A stretch of 64,000 bases of DNA from Stutzerimonas kunmingensis (GTDB lineage: Bacteria; Pseudomonadota; Gammaproteobacteria; Pseudomonadales; Pseudomonadaceae), in assembly GCF_002929225.1 (NCBI RefSeq), contig NZ_PISM01000004.1, positions 62,001 to 126,000 on the forward strand, read 5' to 3'. Of the stretch, positions 29,644 to 38,588 are shown one piece after another (position 1 is the first letter of the stretch; each line of letters begins with the position of its first letter). The translations under genes were made by a program, and so were the position numbers. The notes under the pieces are model-generated. The model saw only the letters and a list, made by a program, of their open reading frames with translations. It searched no databases and was not told the origin of the DNA.

Positions 29644-30375
29644 CTATCTGCTCAATTCGTACGCGCACATGTTGACTGTTGCCGCCAGATTCAGCGATTC
29701 GATGGCGCCACACCCGGGAATCGTGAATGGCTGGGCTTTGAGTGAGGCCAGCTGTTCGCGTGGCACGCCGCGGGCTTCGTTCCCGAACAGGTAGCAATCG
29801 AAGGCGCGGAAACTCGCCGATTGCACCGGCTCGCCGCTCATATCCAGGCAGGCGATGCGCTGGAAGCGGGTGTGCAACGAATCCAGCTCCACATCCAGCT
29901 CCATCGGCGCATGAAAGATAGCGCCCATGCTCGAACGCACGACCTTGGGGTTGTACGGGTCGACGCTGCCGGGGCTGAGCAGGCAGCGAAAACCACCGAA
30001 CCACGCCAGCGTGCGCAGGATGGTGCCGAGGTTGCCCGGATCCTGGATTTCATGCAGGTAGATGGCGCGCTCGCCCGCGAGGGGCGCAGCAACCGGCGCG
30101 CCTGTCGCTGGCATCGGCACCAGCGCAACGATGCCCTGCGGGGTTTTGGTATCGGCGATCTGCGCCATCTGGCGATCGCTGATCAGGTGGGTCCTGAACG
30201 GGCTTTGCCAGTGCTCGTAGGCGCTGGCCACATACAGCTCGCTGCGTTGCAGCAGCGGGTTATGCAAGCCCGCCTTCTGCAGCTCCAGCACCAGATGCTC
30301 GCCCTCCACCAGAAAATATCCGAACTCGGCCCGGTACTTTTTCTGGTGCAGCTTTTTGATGTCGTCGAGTTTCAT
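29644..30375 (-). CDS. TrmH/SpoU-family RNA 2'-O-methyltransferase
   Basis: A 243-residue SPOUT-class enzyme. A substrate-binding N-terminal domain (KKLHQKKYRAEFGYFLVEGE, as in RlmB/TsnR types) is followed by the knotted AdoMet domain with motif 1 HEIQDPGNLGTILRT, motif 2 LFGNEARGVP and motif 3 IPGCGAIESLNLAATVNMCAYEL. It should methylate a ribose in rRNA or tRNA; which nucleotide cannot be told from sequence. It ends the minus-strand pair with the flavoprotein upstream, 11 bases away. Confidence 0.88.
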   Translation of the reverse strand: MKLDDIKKLHQKKYRAEFGYFLVEGEHLVLELQKAGLHNPLLQRSELYVASAYEHWQSPFRTHLISDRQMAQIADTKTPQGIVALVPMPATGAPVAAPLAGERAIYLHEIQDPGNLGTILRTLAWFGGFRCLLSPGSVDPYNPKVVRSSMGAIFHAPMELDVELDSLHTRFQRIACLDMSGEPVQSASFRAFDCYLFGNEARGVPREQLASLKAQPFTIPGCGAIESLNLAATVNMCAYELSR

Positions 30376-30386
30376 CAGGGCGGCGC

Positions 30387-32024
30387 TCAGTTGCTCTGCA
30401 CTTCGGTGTGTTCCACTTCAGCCAGCATCGAGTTGGCCAGCGCCTCGGCGACCTTGATGCCATCCACGCCTGCCGAAAGGATGCCACCGGCGTAACCCGC
30501 GCCTTCGCCGGCCGGATACAAGCCGCGCAGGTTGAGGCTCTGCAACGTCTCGTTGTCACGGGTGATGCGCACCGGCGACGAGGTGCGGGTTTCGATGCCG
30601 GTAAGCACCGCATCAGCACGATCGAAGCCGCGGATCTGCTTGCCGAACGCCGGCAGCGCCTCGCGGATCGCCTCGATTGCATATTCGGGCAGTGATGGCG
30701 CGAGATCGCCCAGGCGCACGCCCGGTTTGTAGGAGGGCTCGACCTCGCCGAACGCGGTAGACGGCACGCCGCGAATGAAGTCGCCGACCAATTGCGCAGG
30801 TGCGCAGTAATCGCTGCCACCCAGCTCATAAGCGCGCGATTCCAGGCGCTCCTGCAGCTCCACGCCGGCCAGCGGGTCGCCGGGGAAATCCTGCTCAGGG
30901 TTGATGCCTACGACGATGCCGGCATTGGCATTGCGTTCGTTGCGCGAGTACTGGCTCATGCCGTTGGTCACCACGCGGCCCGGCTCGGACGTGGCGGCCA
31001 CCACGGTGCCGCCCGGGCACATGCAGAAGCTGTAGACCGCACGGCCGTTCTTGGCGTGGTACACCAGCTTGTAGTCCGCAGCACCCAGCTCCGGATGGCC
31101 GGCGTACTTGCCCAGCCGGGCTTGGTCGATCATGCCCTGCGGGTGTTCGATGCGGAAACCGATGGCAAACGGCTTGGCCTCGATGAACACGTCCTGGCGA
31201 TGCAGCATGCGCACGGTATCGCGGGAGCTGTGCCCCAGCGCCAGCACCACATGGCGACTCTTGATCGTCTCGCCGCTGGCCAGCACCACGCCTTCGAGCT
31301 GGCCATCGTTGATCACGAGATCGGTCACTTTGCACTCGAAGCGCACTTCGCCGCCGAGGGCGATGATTTCCTCGCGCATGGTCGAGACCACACCGGTAAG
31401 ACGGAAGGTGCCGATGTGCGGCTTGCTCACATACATGATCTCGGCGGGTGCGCCGGCACGAACGAACTCGTGCACCACCTTGCGCGCGTAGAACTTGGGG
31501 TCCTTGATCTGGCTGTAGAGCTTGCCGTCGGAGAACAGCCCGGCGCCGCCCTCGCCGAACTGCACGTTGGATTCCGGCGTCAAGACCTTCTTGCGCCACA
31601 GCGCCCAGGTGTCCTTGGTACGGCTGCGCACATCCTTGCCGCGCTCCAGCACGATGGGCTTGAAGCCCATCTGTGCCAGCAGCAGCGCGGCGAACAATCC
31701 GCAGGGGCCGAAGCCCACCACCAGCGGGCGCTCGCTCAGATTGGCTGGCGCCTGGCCTACAGGGTAGTAGTTGGTGTCCGGCGCTGGACGCACGTTGTGG
31801 TCATCGGCAAAACGCGCCAGGACGGCCGCCTCGTCGCGGGCCTCCAGATCGATGATGTAGATGAACAGAATGACGCTGTTCTTCTTGCGCGCATCGTAGC
31901 TGCGCTTGAATACGGTGAAATTCAGCAGATCGGCGTCGCTGATGTTCAGGCGTTTGACGATGGCCTGGCGCAACTCATCGGCGGAATGATCGAGGGGCAG
32001 GGACAGCTCGTTGATGCGAATCAT
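30387..32024 (-). CDS. NAD(P)/FAD-dependent oxidoreductase
   Basis: A 545-residue flavoprotein. After an N-terminal domain of about 95 residues (MIRINELSLPLDHSADELRQ), the dinucleotide-binding motif reads VVGFGPCGLFAALLLAQMG, with later segments GEGGAGLFSDGKLY and YPAGEGAGYAGGI. This long-chain type, often annotated FAD-dependent dehydrogenase, resembles the HI0933/GidA-like fold and has no assigned substrate. The ATG at 32024 is chosen over the longer open frame because it gives the conserved N-terminus. It probably forms an operon with the downstream RNA methyltransferase. Confidence 0.85.
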   Translation of the reverse strand: MIRINELSLPLDHSADELRQAIVKRLNISDADLLNFTVFKRSYDARKKNSVILFIYIIDLEARDEAAVLARFADDHNVRPAPDTNYYPVGQAPANLSERPLVVGFGPCGLFAALLLAQMGFKPIVLERGKDVRSRTKDTWALWRKKVLTPESNVQFGEGGAGLFSDGKLYSQIKDPKFYARKVVHEFVRAGAPAEIMYVSKPHIGTFRLTGVVSTMREEIIALGGEVRFECKVTDLVINDGQLEGVVLASGETIKSRHVVLALGHSSRDTVRMLHRQDVFIEAKPFAIGFRIEHPQGMIDQARLGKYAGHPELGAADYKLVYHAKNGRAVYSFCMCPGGTVVAATSEPGRVVTNGMSQYSRNERNANAGIVVGINPEQDFPGDPLAGVELQERLESRAYELGGSDYCAPAQLVGDFIRGVPSTAFGEVEPSYKPGVRLGDLAPSLPEYAIEAIREALPAFGKQIRGFDRADAVLTGIETRTSSPVRITRDNETLQSLNLRGLYPAGEGAGYAGGILSAGVDGIKVAEALANSMLAEVEHTEVQSN

Positions 32025-32182
32025 GACGGTAATCCTGGCCGGTGACTCCGGCAGAGGAAGAAGAAGGGGCGGGGAGTAGGGCGCGGATTGTACCCGTCGC
32101 CGCTCGTGCCTGTCAGGCTGCGCTGATGGCCTTCCACGGCCTCTGTGCTGCGACCAGCGCCCGCGGGGCGGCATTATCGGCT

Positions 32183-32188
32183 TATAAT
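32183..32188 (+). promoter_or_regulatory. Possible -10 element for rlmE
   Basis: A perfect TATAAT lies 85 bases upstream of the rlmE ATG, within an imperfect GGCGGC-ATTAT/ATAAT-C-GCCGCC inverted repeat (32170-32195). No good -35 hexamer is seen at 17 bases, so the promoter assignment is weak. Confidence 0.35.
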
Positions 32189-32272
32189 CGCCGCCACTTT
32201 GCGTCCAATGGTTGTGCCTTGCTGCGCCTGTTGGTCCGCGTCTTACCTTGATTCTCCGTGGTTGGCTCTATC

Positions 32273-32893
32273 ATGAAACGATCCAAAAGCAGCCGTCGTT
32301 GGCTGGATGAACACGTCAACGATCCCTTCGTCAAACGCGCCCAGAAGGACGGCTTGCGCTCGCGCTCCAGCTACAAGCTGATCGAGCTGAACGAGAAGGA
32401 CAAGTTGATACGCCCCGGCATGCTGGTCATGGATCTCGGCTCCGCTCCCGGTGGTTGGTCGCAGGTGGCCGGCGGTATCGTCGGTGAAAAGGGTAGGGTG
32501 CTGGCGACCGACATTCTGCCGATGGGCGGGCTGGATAACGTCGACTTCGTGCAGGGCGACTTCACCGAAGACGCCGTTTTTCAGCAGATCCTCGACATGC
32601 TCGACGGCCGGCAGCCCGATCTGATCGTCTCCGACATCGCGCCGAACATCAGTGGCGTCGCCGCCGCCGACCAGGCCGCTTCGATGTACCTGGTCGAGCT
32701 GACCCTCGACATGGTTCGCCAGGTGCTCAAGCCCGGCGGCAACTACGTGGTCAAGGTCTTCCAGGGCGAAGGCTCGGACGACTTCCTCAAGGATGTGCGC
32801 AGCTCGTTCGAGAAGGTGTCGATCCGCAAACCGGAAGCATCGCGCCCGCGTTCGCGTGAGGTCTATCTGGTGGCGAAGGGGTTCAAGGGCTAA
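32273..32893 (+). CDS. rlmE: 23S rRNA U2552 2'-O-methyltransferase RlmE (FtsJ/RrmJ)
   Basis: A 206-residue enzyme of the length of E. coli RlmE (209). The AdoMet loop is DLGSAPGGWSQ (54-64), and the K-D-K-E catalytic tetrad is Lys35, Asp121 (VSDIAPNISG), Lys161 (VVKVFQGEG) and Glu196 (SREVYLVA). It methylates U2552 in the A loop during late 50S assembly. The ATG at 32273 begins MKRSKSSRRWLDEH, the usual N-terminus. Unlike the usual rlmE-ftsH order of gammaproteobacteria, the next gene is an ion channel, not ftsH. Confidence 0.95.
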   Translation: MKRSKSSRRWLDEHVNDPFVKRAQKDGLRSRSSYKLIELNEKDKLIRPGMLVMDLGSAPGGWSQVAGGIVGEKGRVLATDILPMGGLDNVDFVQGDFTEDAVFQQILDMLDGRQPDLIVSDIAPNISGVAAADQAASMYLVELTLDMVRQVLKPGGNYVVKVFQGEGSDDFLKDVRSSFEKVSIRKPEASRPRSREVYLVAKGFKG

Positions 32894-32967
32894 GGGCACT
32901 TTCAGTGCCCTGCCGCGCGTTCCGCTCCCGCTACACCCGAGCTGGCTGATACATCGATGGGCAATCA

Positions 32968-33612
32968 ATGCTGACCTACCTCGTGCGTTATCCCTCGGCA
33001 GCGCTGCTGTTTGTCCAGCTGCTCGGCATCCTGCTGTACCCCTTCATGGAAAACACCCCGCTCGGCCGCGCTGCCTTTGGTGCATTCGGCGTTGTGGTGC
33101 TGGTCCTGGCGTTGCGCATCGTCAACCGGAGCCCGACGCTGCATTCGCTGGCGTTCCTGATGGCCGCTGCGATCCTCGGACTGACGCTTGCCGTCGAACT
33201 GACAGCCATGCCCGGCCTGTACCTGGCGTTGGTCGTGACCGAGTCGATGTTCTACTTCTACGCGGCGGCTGGCCTGATCGGCTACATGATGGAAGACCAG
33301 CGCACGACGACGGACGAACTGTTTGCCGTCGGTGCCACCTTCACGCTGCTGGCGTGGGCGTTCGCCTACGCCTATGCGGCCTGCCAGCTCGTTGCCCCGG
33401 GCAGTTTCGTCGCTATCCTGCAGCCGGATGAGCCTCGCTCGTGGATGGAACTGCTGTTTCTCAGTGTCACCGTACTCTCCGGTGTTGGCCTCGGTGACAT
33501 CCTGCCGCTGCGGCCTGTGGCGCGGGCGCTGGTCATGCTCGAGGAAATTGCGGGGCTGATGTATATCGCCCTGGTCGTCTCGCGGGTAATCGGGCTGACC
33601 ATCCGCCGTTAA
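32968..33612 (+). CDS. Two-pore-helix type ion channel family protein
   Basis: A 214-residue integral membrane protein with about six hydrophobic segments. The last two flank a pore loop, ELLFLSVTVLSGVGLGDILP (161-180). GVGLGD (172-177) stands where K+ channels have TVGYGD, so it looks like a cation channel with an altered filter: Leu for Tyr and Ser-Gly before Val. There is no cytoplasmic RCK/TrkA domain. It follows rlmE by 74 bases. Ion selectivity is not predictable; K+ is the default for the family. Confidence 0.75.
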   Translation: MLTYLVRYPSAALLFVQLLGILLYPFMENTPLGRAAFGAFGVVVLVLALRIVNRSPTLHSLAFLMAAAILGLTLAVELTAMPGLYLALVVTESMFYFYAAAGLIGYMMEDQRTTTDELFAVGATFTLLAWAFAYAYAACQLVAPGSFVAILQPDEPRSWMELLFLSVTVLSGVGLGDILPLRPVARALVMLEEIAGLMYIALVVSRVIGLTIRR

Positions 33613-33676
33613 TGACGCCTCCTGCAACGCCGCCCTTCCGAATGCCCTGTCGCCGAGAGAAACGCCAGGCAAGGCC

Positions 33677-34492
33677 TTAGCCGATCGCCCGCAAGAACCG
33701 TCCAACTCGCTCCAGCACTACGTCCGGCTGCTCGCGATGCGGCACGTGGCCGACGTCGGGCAGCAGCGCCTGTTCGACATGGCCGCCGGCGTGTTGGGCG
33801 ATCAGTTGCGGGTGGCGTTCGGAGCCGAATTCGTCGTTGTCGCCATGGATGGCCAGTGCCGGGCAGCGGACTCGAGGCAGGGCGTGGGCGAGGGTCCAGG
33901 AGGCGAAGTCGGGCGCGAGCCAGGTGTCGATCCACGCGCTGAGTACCCAGTCGCTGCGCTCGCCGTGGTAGCGGCGCAGGCGTTCGCGCTGTGCGGGGGC
34001 GGCGAACCAGCTTCTGGCCTGGCGGATGCCTTCCAGCGTGCGGGGTTCGACGAAGGTGACCGCCGACATCGTGATCATCGCCTGGCAGGCTGCGGGATAT
34101 TGCGCGGCGCAATGCACCGCCATGCTGCCGCCGACGCTGTGACCGACCACCACAAAACGCTCGATACCCAGATGGTCCAGCACTTGGGCGAAGCCATGCG
34201 CGGCTTCATCCTCGACGAAGGTCGGCGCAGGCGGAGCGGTCAAGCGGTCGGAGCGACCGAAGCCCAGCCGGTCATAGGCGACCACCGTGCGGCCGGTAGC
34301 CTGGGCGAGCGCGGCGGGGAAATCCTTCCACTGTTCGATGCAGCCGAGCGACTCGTGCAGCAGCAGGATCGGTGCGCAGTTCGGGCGCAGCGCGCCGGCG
34401 TCGGGGAACCAGCTGCGGACGAACATCTGCCCATGCGTGCTCTGGACCCAGAGGTCTGCCTGGGCGCTGCCGAGCGTTGCGCTATTGGTCAT
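33677..34492 (-). CDS. Alpha/beta hydrolase
   Basis: A 271-residue cytoplasmic hydrolase. The oxyanion region is LLLHESLGCIEQWKDF, the nucleophile elbow VVGHSVGGSMAVH carries the serine, an Asp follows in AIHGDNDEFGSERH, and the His is in DVGHVPHREQPD. The substrate is unknown; esterase or C-C hydrolase activity is typical of the family. A LiuR-type operator sits 46 bases upstream of its start, which would link it to branched-chain amino acid or acyl-CoA catabolism. Confidence 0.82.
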   Translation of the reverse strand: MTNSATLGSAQADLWVQSTHGQMFVRSWFPDAGALRPNCAPILLLHESLGCIEQWKDFPAALAQATGRTVVAYDRLGFGRSDRLTAPPAPTFVEDEAAHGFAQVLDHLGIERFVVVGHSVGGSMAVHCAAQYPAACQAMITMSAVTFVEPRTLEGIRQARSWFAAPAQRERLRRYHGERSDWVLSAWIDTWLAPDFASWTLAHALPRVRCPALAIHGDNDEFGSERHPQLIAQHAGGHVEQALLPDVGHVPHREQPDVVLERVGRFLRAIG

Positions 34493-34537
34493 GGAGGGCT
34501 TTCCTGAGCGGTGCGGACCACATAGCAGTACTGGTCT

Positions 34538-34553
34538 TTTACGTAAACGTCAA
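34538..34553 (-). promoter_or_regulatory. LiuR-like MerR-family operator upstream of the hydrolase gene
   Basis: Read on the minus strand, TTGACGTTTACGTAAA is a 16-base sequence with TTTACGTAAA as a perfect inner palindrome. From memory it resembles the LiuR motif found upstream of leucine/isovalerate degradation genes. TTGACG also serves as a -35, and TGCTAT about 20 bases further is a possible -10; long spacing is typical of MerR-type promoters. The regulator gene is not in the window. Confidence 0.45.
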
Positions 34554-34714
34554 CATGCAGTGACGGATGTATCGACAGTGTGCTGCAGCCTTCGGGCAGG
34601 CAATGCAGCCGTAACCCGCACTGGTGCGCGGCACAACGTGCGGGCGTTCTGGAGGCAAATCAGGTCAGCGCAGGGTTGGAGCCTGGCGGCATGGCCCGCT
34701 ACGGCAGGAGCGCA

Positions 34715-35602
34715 TCAGCTCAGATAACGCTGGAACCAGGCGATGGTGCGTTGCCAGGCCAGCTCAGCCGCCTGCTCGTCGTAGCGCGGGGTGCTGTCGT
34801 TGTGAAAGCCATGCTGGGTGCCCGGGTAGATGTAGGCCTCGTAGTGCTTGCCGGCCGCCTTGAGCGCGGCTTCATAGGCGGGCCAGGTTTCATTGACGCG
34901 CTCGTCGTGTTTGGCGAACTGGAACAGCAACGGCGCCTGAATTTTCTCCACATCCGCCGGATTGGCCTGACGGCCATAGAACGGCACTGCCGCCGCCAGT
35001 TCCGGGTATGCCACCGCGGCGGCATTGGCCACGCCACCGCCATAGCAGAAGCCGGTGATGCCGACCTTTTCGGTGGTGGCTTCGTGGGCCATCAGCCATT
35101 CGATGGCGGCGAAGAAGTCGTTCATCAGTTTCTGCGGATCGACTGCGGCCTGCAGTTCGCGGCCCTTGTCGTCGTTGCCGGGATAGCCGCCGACCGAACT
35201 CAGCCCGTCCGGTGCGAGGGCGACGAAACCGGCCTTGGCCACGCGCCGTGCGACGTCTTCGATATAGGGGTTGAGGCCGCGATTCTCGTGGACGACAACG
35301 ATGCCTGGCACCTTGCCCTCGGCCCCGGCCGGACGGACCAGGTAGGCGCGCACCTCACCGTGGCCGTTGGGCGATGGGTAGCTGACGTATTCGGCGATGA
35401 TGTCCGGATCGGTGAAGGCGACCTGCTGGGCCAACGCATAGTTGGGCGTGAGCGCATCGAGCACCGCCACGGCGGTCATGCTGCACAGCGTGAAGGCCGC
35501 GGCGCGGTCGAGGAATTCCCGGCGGCTGAGCTTGCCGTGGACGTAGAAGTCGTAGAGCTCGAGCAGTTCGGGGGCGAAGTCTTTCGCGGTAAGACGTTCC
35601 AT
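34715..35602 (-). CDS. Exported dienelactone hydrolase-family protein
   Basis: A 295-residue alpha/beta hydrolase with a Cys nucleophile: GITGFCYGGGVAN near residue 170, then Asp in KHDERVN and His in GTQHGFHND. Residues 25-60 contain SRREFL, a twin-arginine motif (Arg27-Arg28), then a hydrophobic stretch, ending YALAQ. This suggests Tat export, although 24 residues precede the motif. The fold matches the YghX/DLH group. The natural substrate is unknown; the family hydrolyses dienelactones and small esters. Confidence 0.83.
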   Translation of the reverse strand: MERLTAKDFAPELLELYDFYVHGKLSRREFLDRAAAFTLCSMTAVAVLDALTPNYALAQQVAFTDPDIIAEYVSYPSPNGHGEVRAYLVRPAGAEGKVPGIVVVHENRGLNPYIEDVARRVAKAGFVALAPDGLSSVGGYPGNDDKGRELQAAVDPQKLMNDFFAAIEWLMAHEATTEKVGITGFCYGGGVANAAAVAYPELAAAVPFYGRQANPADVEKIQAPLLFQFAKHDERVNETWPAYEAALKAAGKHYEAYIYPGTQHGFHNDSTPRYDEQAAELAWQRTIAWFQRYLS

Positions 35603-35710
35603 CGGCGGCTCCGTCGAGTATCGAAAGCGATGCTGGGTGTTTGCGCTGACAGCGGGTGCAGCAGCCAGTGTAGTCAGCCAGGTTGGCGACGCAGCGATTG
35701 CTGACGATCT

Positions 35711-36703
35711 TTACGGCGTTGAGCGCGGCGAGCGCGGGCCGGGTGGCTCGACGGGGGTCAGCTGGCCATCCTTGGCCAGGTGCAGGCGCAGGAAGTCTTC
35801 GGCAAGCAGTAGCTGGCCCGAGTAGAGCTCGCTGGCCTCGGCGCGCAGGTGCTCGATGGAGTGGCCGCGATTGGCATTCTTCTGATAGCGCGCGCTGAAG
35901 TGGGTCAGCACAAGATTCGGTAGGCCGACCGTTTGCGCAAAGCGCGCCACCGACGCCGCCGTGCTGTGGCCAAAGTCATTGCGCGCGTCGTTGGCCACCG
36001 CTTCGGTGTAGGTCGCCTCGTGCACCAGCAACTGGGCGCCGCGGCAGGCCTCGGCAAGCAGTTCGGGACGATCATTGTCGCCGCCGATGACGATGCGTTG
36101 CGGCGCACGGCTGAAGCTCAGGTAGTCGTCGCTGCGCAGTATCCGGCCTTCGTGCTCGACATCGAAGCCGCGTGCCAGCTGGCCCCAGAGTGGGCCGCGG
36201 GGCACGCCGTCGCGTTCGAGGCGGTCGATGTCCAGCCGCGGATCAGGCCGGGCCTCGGTGAAGCTGTAGCCGTAGCAGGGCACACGGTGGGACAGGGCGG
36301 TGGCCTCGATGCGCATGTTCAGGTTGCGCCACTCGCCCAGCGATTCGACCGCGTGAAAGTCGAGGTCGTAGCCCAGCCAGCTCTGGCTCATCTCCAGCGT
36401 GGCGCGCACCCAGGTTTCGATGCCCTGCGGCGCGATGATCGTCAGCGCGGCCTTGCGCCCCATCATCCCGGCGCTGGCGAGCAGACCGGGCAGGCCGTAG
36501 CAGTGGTCGCCATGTACATGGGTGATGCAGATGGCGCGCAGGTCGTGCAGAGACAGCGGCGTGCGCAACAGCCGGTGCTGGGTGCCTTCGCCGCAGTCAA
36601 TCAGGTACCAGCTCTTGCCGGTGTCCTCCAGCAAGGCCAGGGCGGTGACATTGCGCGCGCGGGTGGGAGTGCCGGATGAAGTGCCGAGAAATAACAGATC
36701 CAC
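35711..36703 (-). CDS. rnz: Ribonuclease Z
   Basis: A 330-residue metallo-beta-lactamase-fold nuclease. The zinc motif [13 protein letters not shown] gives His62, His64, Asp66 and His67; the N-terminus is [18 protein letters not shown], and later HEATYTEA and [10 protein letters not shown] supply the remaining ligands. It cuts tRNA precursors 3' of the discriminator base, or trims 3' ends when CCA is encoded. Length and motifs are those of the bacterial short form. Confidence 0.92.
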   Translation of the reverse strand: MDLLFLGTSSGTPTRARNVTALALLEDTGKSWYLIDCGEGTQHRLLRTPLSLHDLRAICITHVHGDHCYGLPGLLASAGMMGRKAALTIIAPQGIETWVRATLEMSQSWLGYDLDFHAVESLGEWRNLNMRIEATALSHRVPCYGYSFTEARPDPRLDIDRLERDGVPRGPLWGQLARGFDVEHEGRILRSDDYLSFSRAPQRIVIGGDNDRPELLAEACRGAQLLVHEATYTEAVANDARNDFGHSTAASVARFAQTVGLPNLVLTHFSARYQKNANRGHSIEHLRAEASELYSGQLLLAEDFLRLHLAKDGQLTPVEPPGPRSPRSTP

Positions 36704-36846
36704 GCCGCCGTTCCTTCCTGCCGTTCAACTGATCCGCGAAAGGTTGAGCCTTTGCCGGCGCCGCTGCAATTGCATTTTTGCGACGCCGCGGCCCTGACCA
36801 GCTGGCTGGCCGAGCGCCGCGGACCTCGCACTGTCGCAGGGCCGCT

Positions 36847-38010
36847 TCAGAGGTACTTCAGCCAGGCAATGTCCCTGCGCCGTGCCTTGAGTTCGGCGAA
36901 CCAGCGCACCGCCGGGAACAGCAGCACCGCTAGCGCCAGGGTGCACAGCCACAGCTGCCACACGGCATCGAAGCCGAAGTGATTGCCGCGGTTCAGACCC
37001 CAGATCGCCACGGCGGCGATGTAGAGCAGCTTCAGCACGTACAGGTGCAGCAGGTAGAAGAACATCGGTGCCGCACCGAACACGCTGAGCGGTCGCAGCC
37101 AGGTGCGGCCCTGCTTGCGTTCCAAGTAACGCAGCAGCAGCAGGCCGCAACCCAGTGTCAGGCACAGGAACAGCAGCGACGGCGGGTATTTGGTGACGTT
37201 GAGCAGGCTCATCAGCGTGCGCAGGCCGTCCTCGCCGACGACCCAGGGCTGTTCGCCGTAGCTGTTGATCAGCCGCAGCAAAACGAAGGTCAGCAGGGCA
37301 CCTTGAGCCCAGCCGCCCAGGTTGCGCTGGCGTCGCTCGGGGTCGGCGTTCCTGGCGAACCAGGGCCCGACAGCGTAGCCAAGGGCGATCACGCCGATCC
37401 ACGGCAGCAGCGGATAGGAAGAGCGCAGCCGCAGGTTTTCCGACACCTCGATCCAGCCGCGGTCGTGCAGGATGGCCCAGGGGACGTGCAACGCTGAGTC
37501 TGCGGAGAACTGCAGCGGGTCGAGCAGGTTGTGGCTGCCAATGATCGCTAGTCCCAGCACGATCAGCGCAGGGCGCGGCAGCCAAAGCAGCGCCGAGAGC
37601 GCCAGCATGCTCAGGCCGATCGCCCAGATCACTTGCAGATAGATAACCTGCGGCGGGAACTGGAACGTCCAGGCGAAGTTGACCAGGGTGAATTCGAGCG
37701 CCACCAGGAACAGCCCTCGTTTGAGCAGAAAGCTCGACACTGCACGGCGGTCCTGGTGCTTTTCGCCATAAAGAAAGGCCGACAGGCCGGTCAGGAAGAT
37801 GAATACCGGTGCGCAGAGATGCGCCAGGGTGCGGCTGAAGAACAACGCCGGCTCGGTGACCGCCACGTCCATCGGGTCGGGCACCTGCATATGCAGCAGG
37901 AAGGTTTCGCGGACATGGTCCAGCAGCATGAACAGGATCACCAGGCCGCGCAGCGCGTCGATGGATTGCAGACGCGCCGCGGCTGGCGGAGTGAAATCGG
38001 GGGAGGGCAT
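36847..38010 (-). CDS. DUF1624 membrane acyltransferase-like protein
   Basis: A 387-residue protein with about ten membrane helices. The N-terminal signature RLQSIDALRGLVILFMLLDHVRE is that of the heparan-alpha-glucosaminide N-acetyltransferase-like (DUF1624/YeiB-related) family, whose His in the first helix region is thought to be catalytic. It may acylate an envelope sugar or lipid, but the substrate is unknown. The ATG at 38010 is preferred over a TTG at 38037 on codon grounds; neither has a clear ribosome site. Confidence 0.8.
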   Translation of the reverse strand: MPSPDFTPPAAARLQSIDALRGLVILFMLLDHVRETFLLHMQVPDPMDVAVTEPALFFSRTLAHLCAPVFIFLTGLSAFLYGEKHQDRRAVSSFLLKRGLFLVALEFTLVNFAWTFQFPPQVIYLQVIWAIGLSMLALSALLWLPRPALIVLGLAIIGSHNLLDPLQFSADSALHVPWAILHDRGWIEVSENLRLRSSYPLLPWIGVIALGYAVGPWFARNADPERRQRNLGGWAQGALLTFVLLRLINSYGEQPWVVGEDGLRTLMSLLNVTKYPPSLLFLCLTLGCGLLLLRYLERKQGRTWLRPLSVFGAAPMFFYLLHLYVLKLLYIAAVAIWGLNRGNHFGFDAVWQLWLCTLALAVLLFPAVRWFAELKARRRDIAWLKYL

Positions 38011-38152
38011 GAGCGGCTCACAGCAGGATGATCGCAATGCAGGCGCAGACTCGCTGCGCCCGCCGAAAGGTGCGATACGTTATAACAAAAGTTGCTGCCT
38101 CTCCAGATGCGAATCAACCACGATAGTCGCCGGCGTAAAAGGGCTGAATGCT

Positions 38153-38572
38153 TCAGCCCTGCTCGCAGTTAACCATCCACGACACGCCGAAGCGGTCGGT
38201 GAGCATGCCGAAACGCTCGGCCCAGAAGGTTTTCTCCAGCGGCATGATCACCGTGCCGCCCTCGGCCAGTGCGGCGAACAGCTTTTCGCTTTCGTCCACG
38301 CTGGTCGGATGCAGGGAAACCGAGCAACCCTTGATGCCTTCGTACGGCCCGCCGCCACAGGTGTCGGGCAAGGAGTCGGAGGCCATCAGCACACCATCGC
38401 CGAGGTTCAGGCAGGCGTGCATGATCCGCTCGCGGTACTCGGCGGGAAACTGCTCGGCATCCGGCGCCTGGGCAAAGGTCATCATTTCCAGCGTGCCGCC
38501 CAGCACATCCTTGTAGAAGGTGAACGCTTCGCGGGTGGTGCCGTCGAGGGTGAGGTAGGTGGTGATCTTCAT
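38153..38572 (-). CDS. VOC-superfamily (PhnB/glyoxalase-like) protein
   Basis: A 139-residue vicinal-oxygen-chelate fold protein: MKITTYLTLDGTTREAFTFY at the N-terminus, YRERIMHACLNLGDGVLMASD in the middle and WAERFGMLTDRFGVSWMVNC at the end, the PhnB/3-demethylubiquinone-methyltransferase-like pattern. It lies 16 bases downstream of a YciI-family gene and is probably co-transcribed. Catalytic role unknown. Confidence 0.85.
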   Translation of the reverse strand: MKITTYLTLDGTTREAFTFYKDVLGGTLEMMTFAQAPDAEQFPAEYRERIMHACLNLGDGVLMASDSLPDTCGGGPYEGIKGCSVSLHPTSVDESEKLFAALAEGGTVIMPLEKTFWAERFGMLTDRFGVSWMVNCEQG

Positions 38573-38588
38573 TGCTTGCTCCTTGCGG

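Noticed and set aside
38085-38100. GTTATAAC as a Zur or other metal-regulator site upstream of the DUF1624 gene
   Set aside because: Only an 8-base palindrome, without the extended Zur pattern, and no metal-related gene adjoins it.
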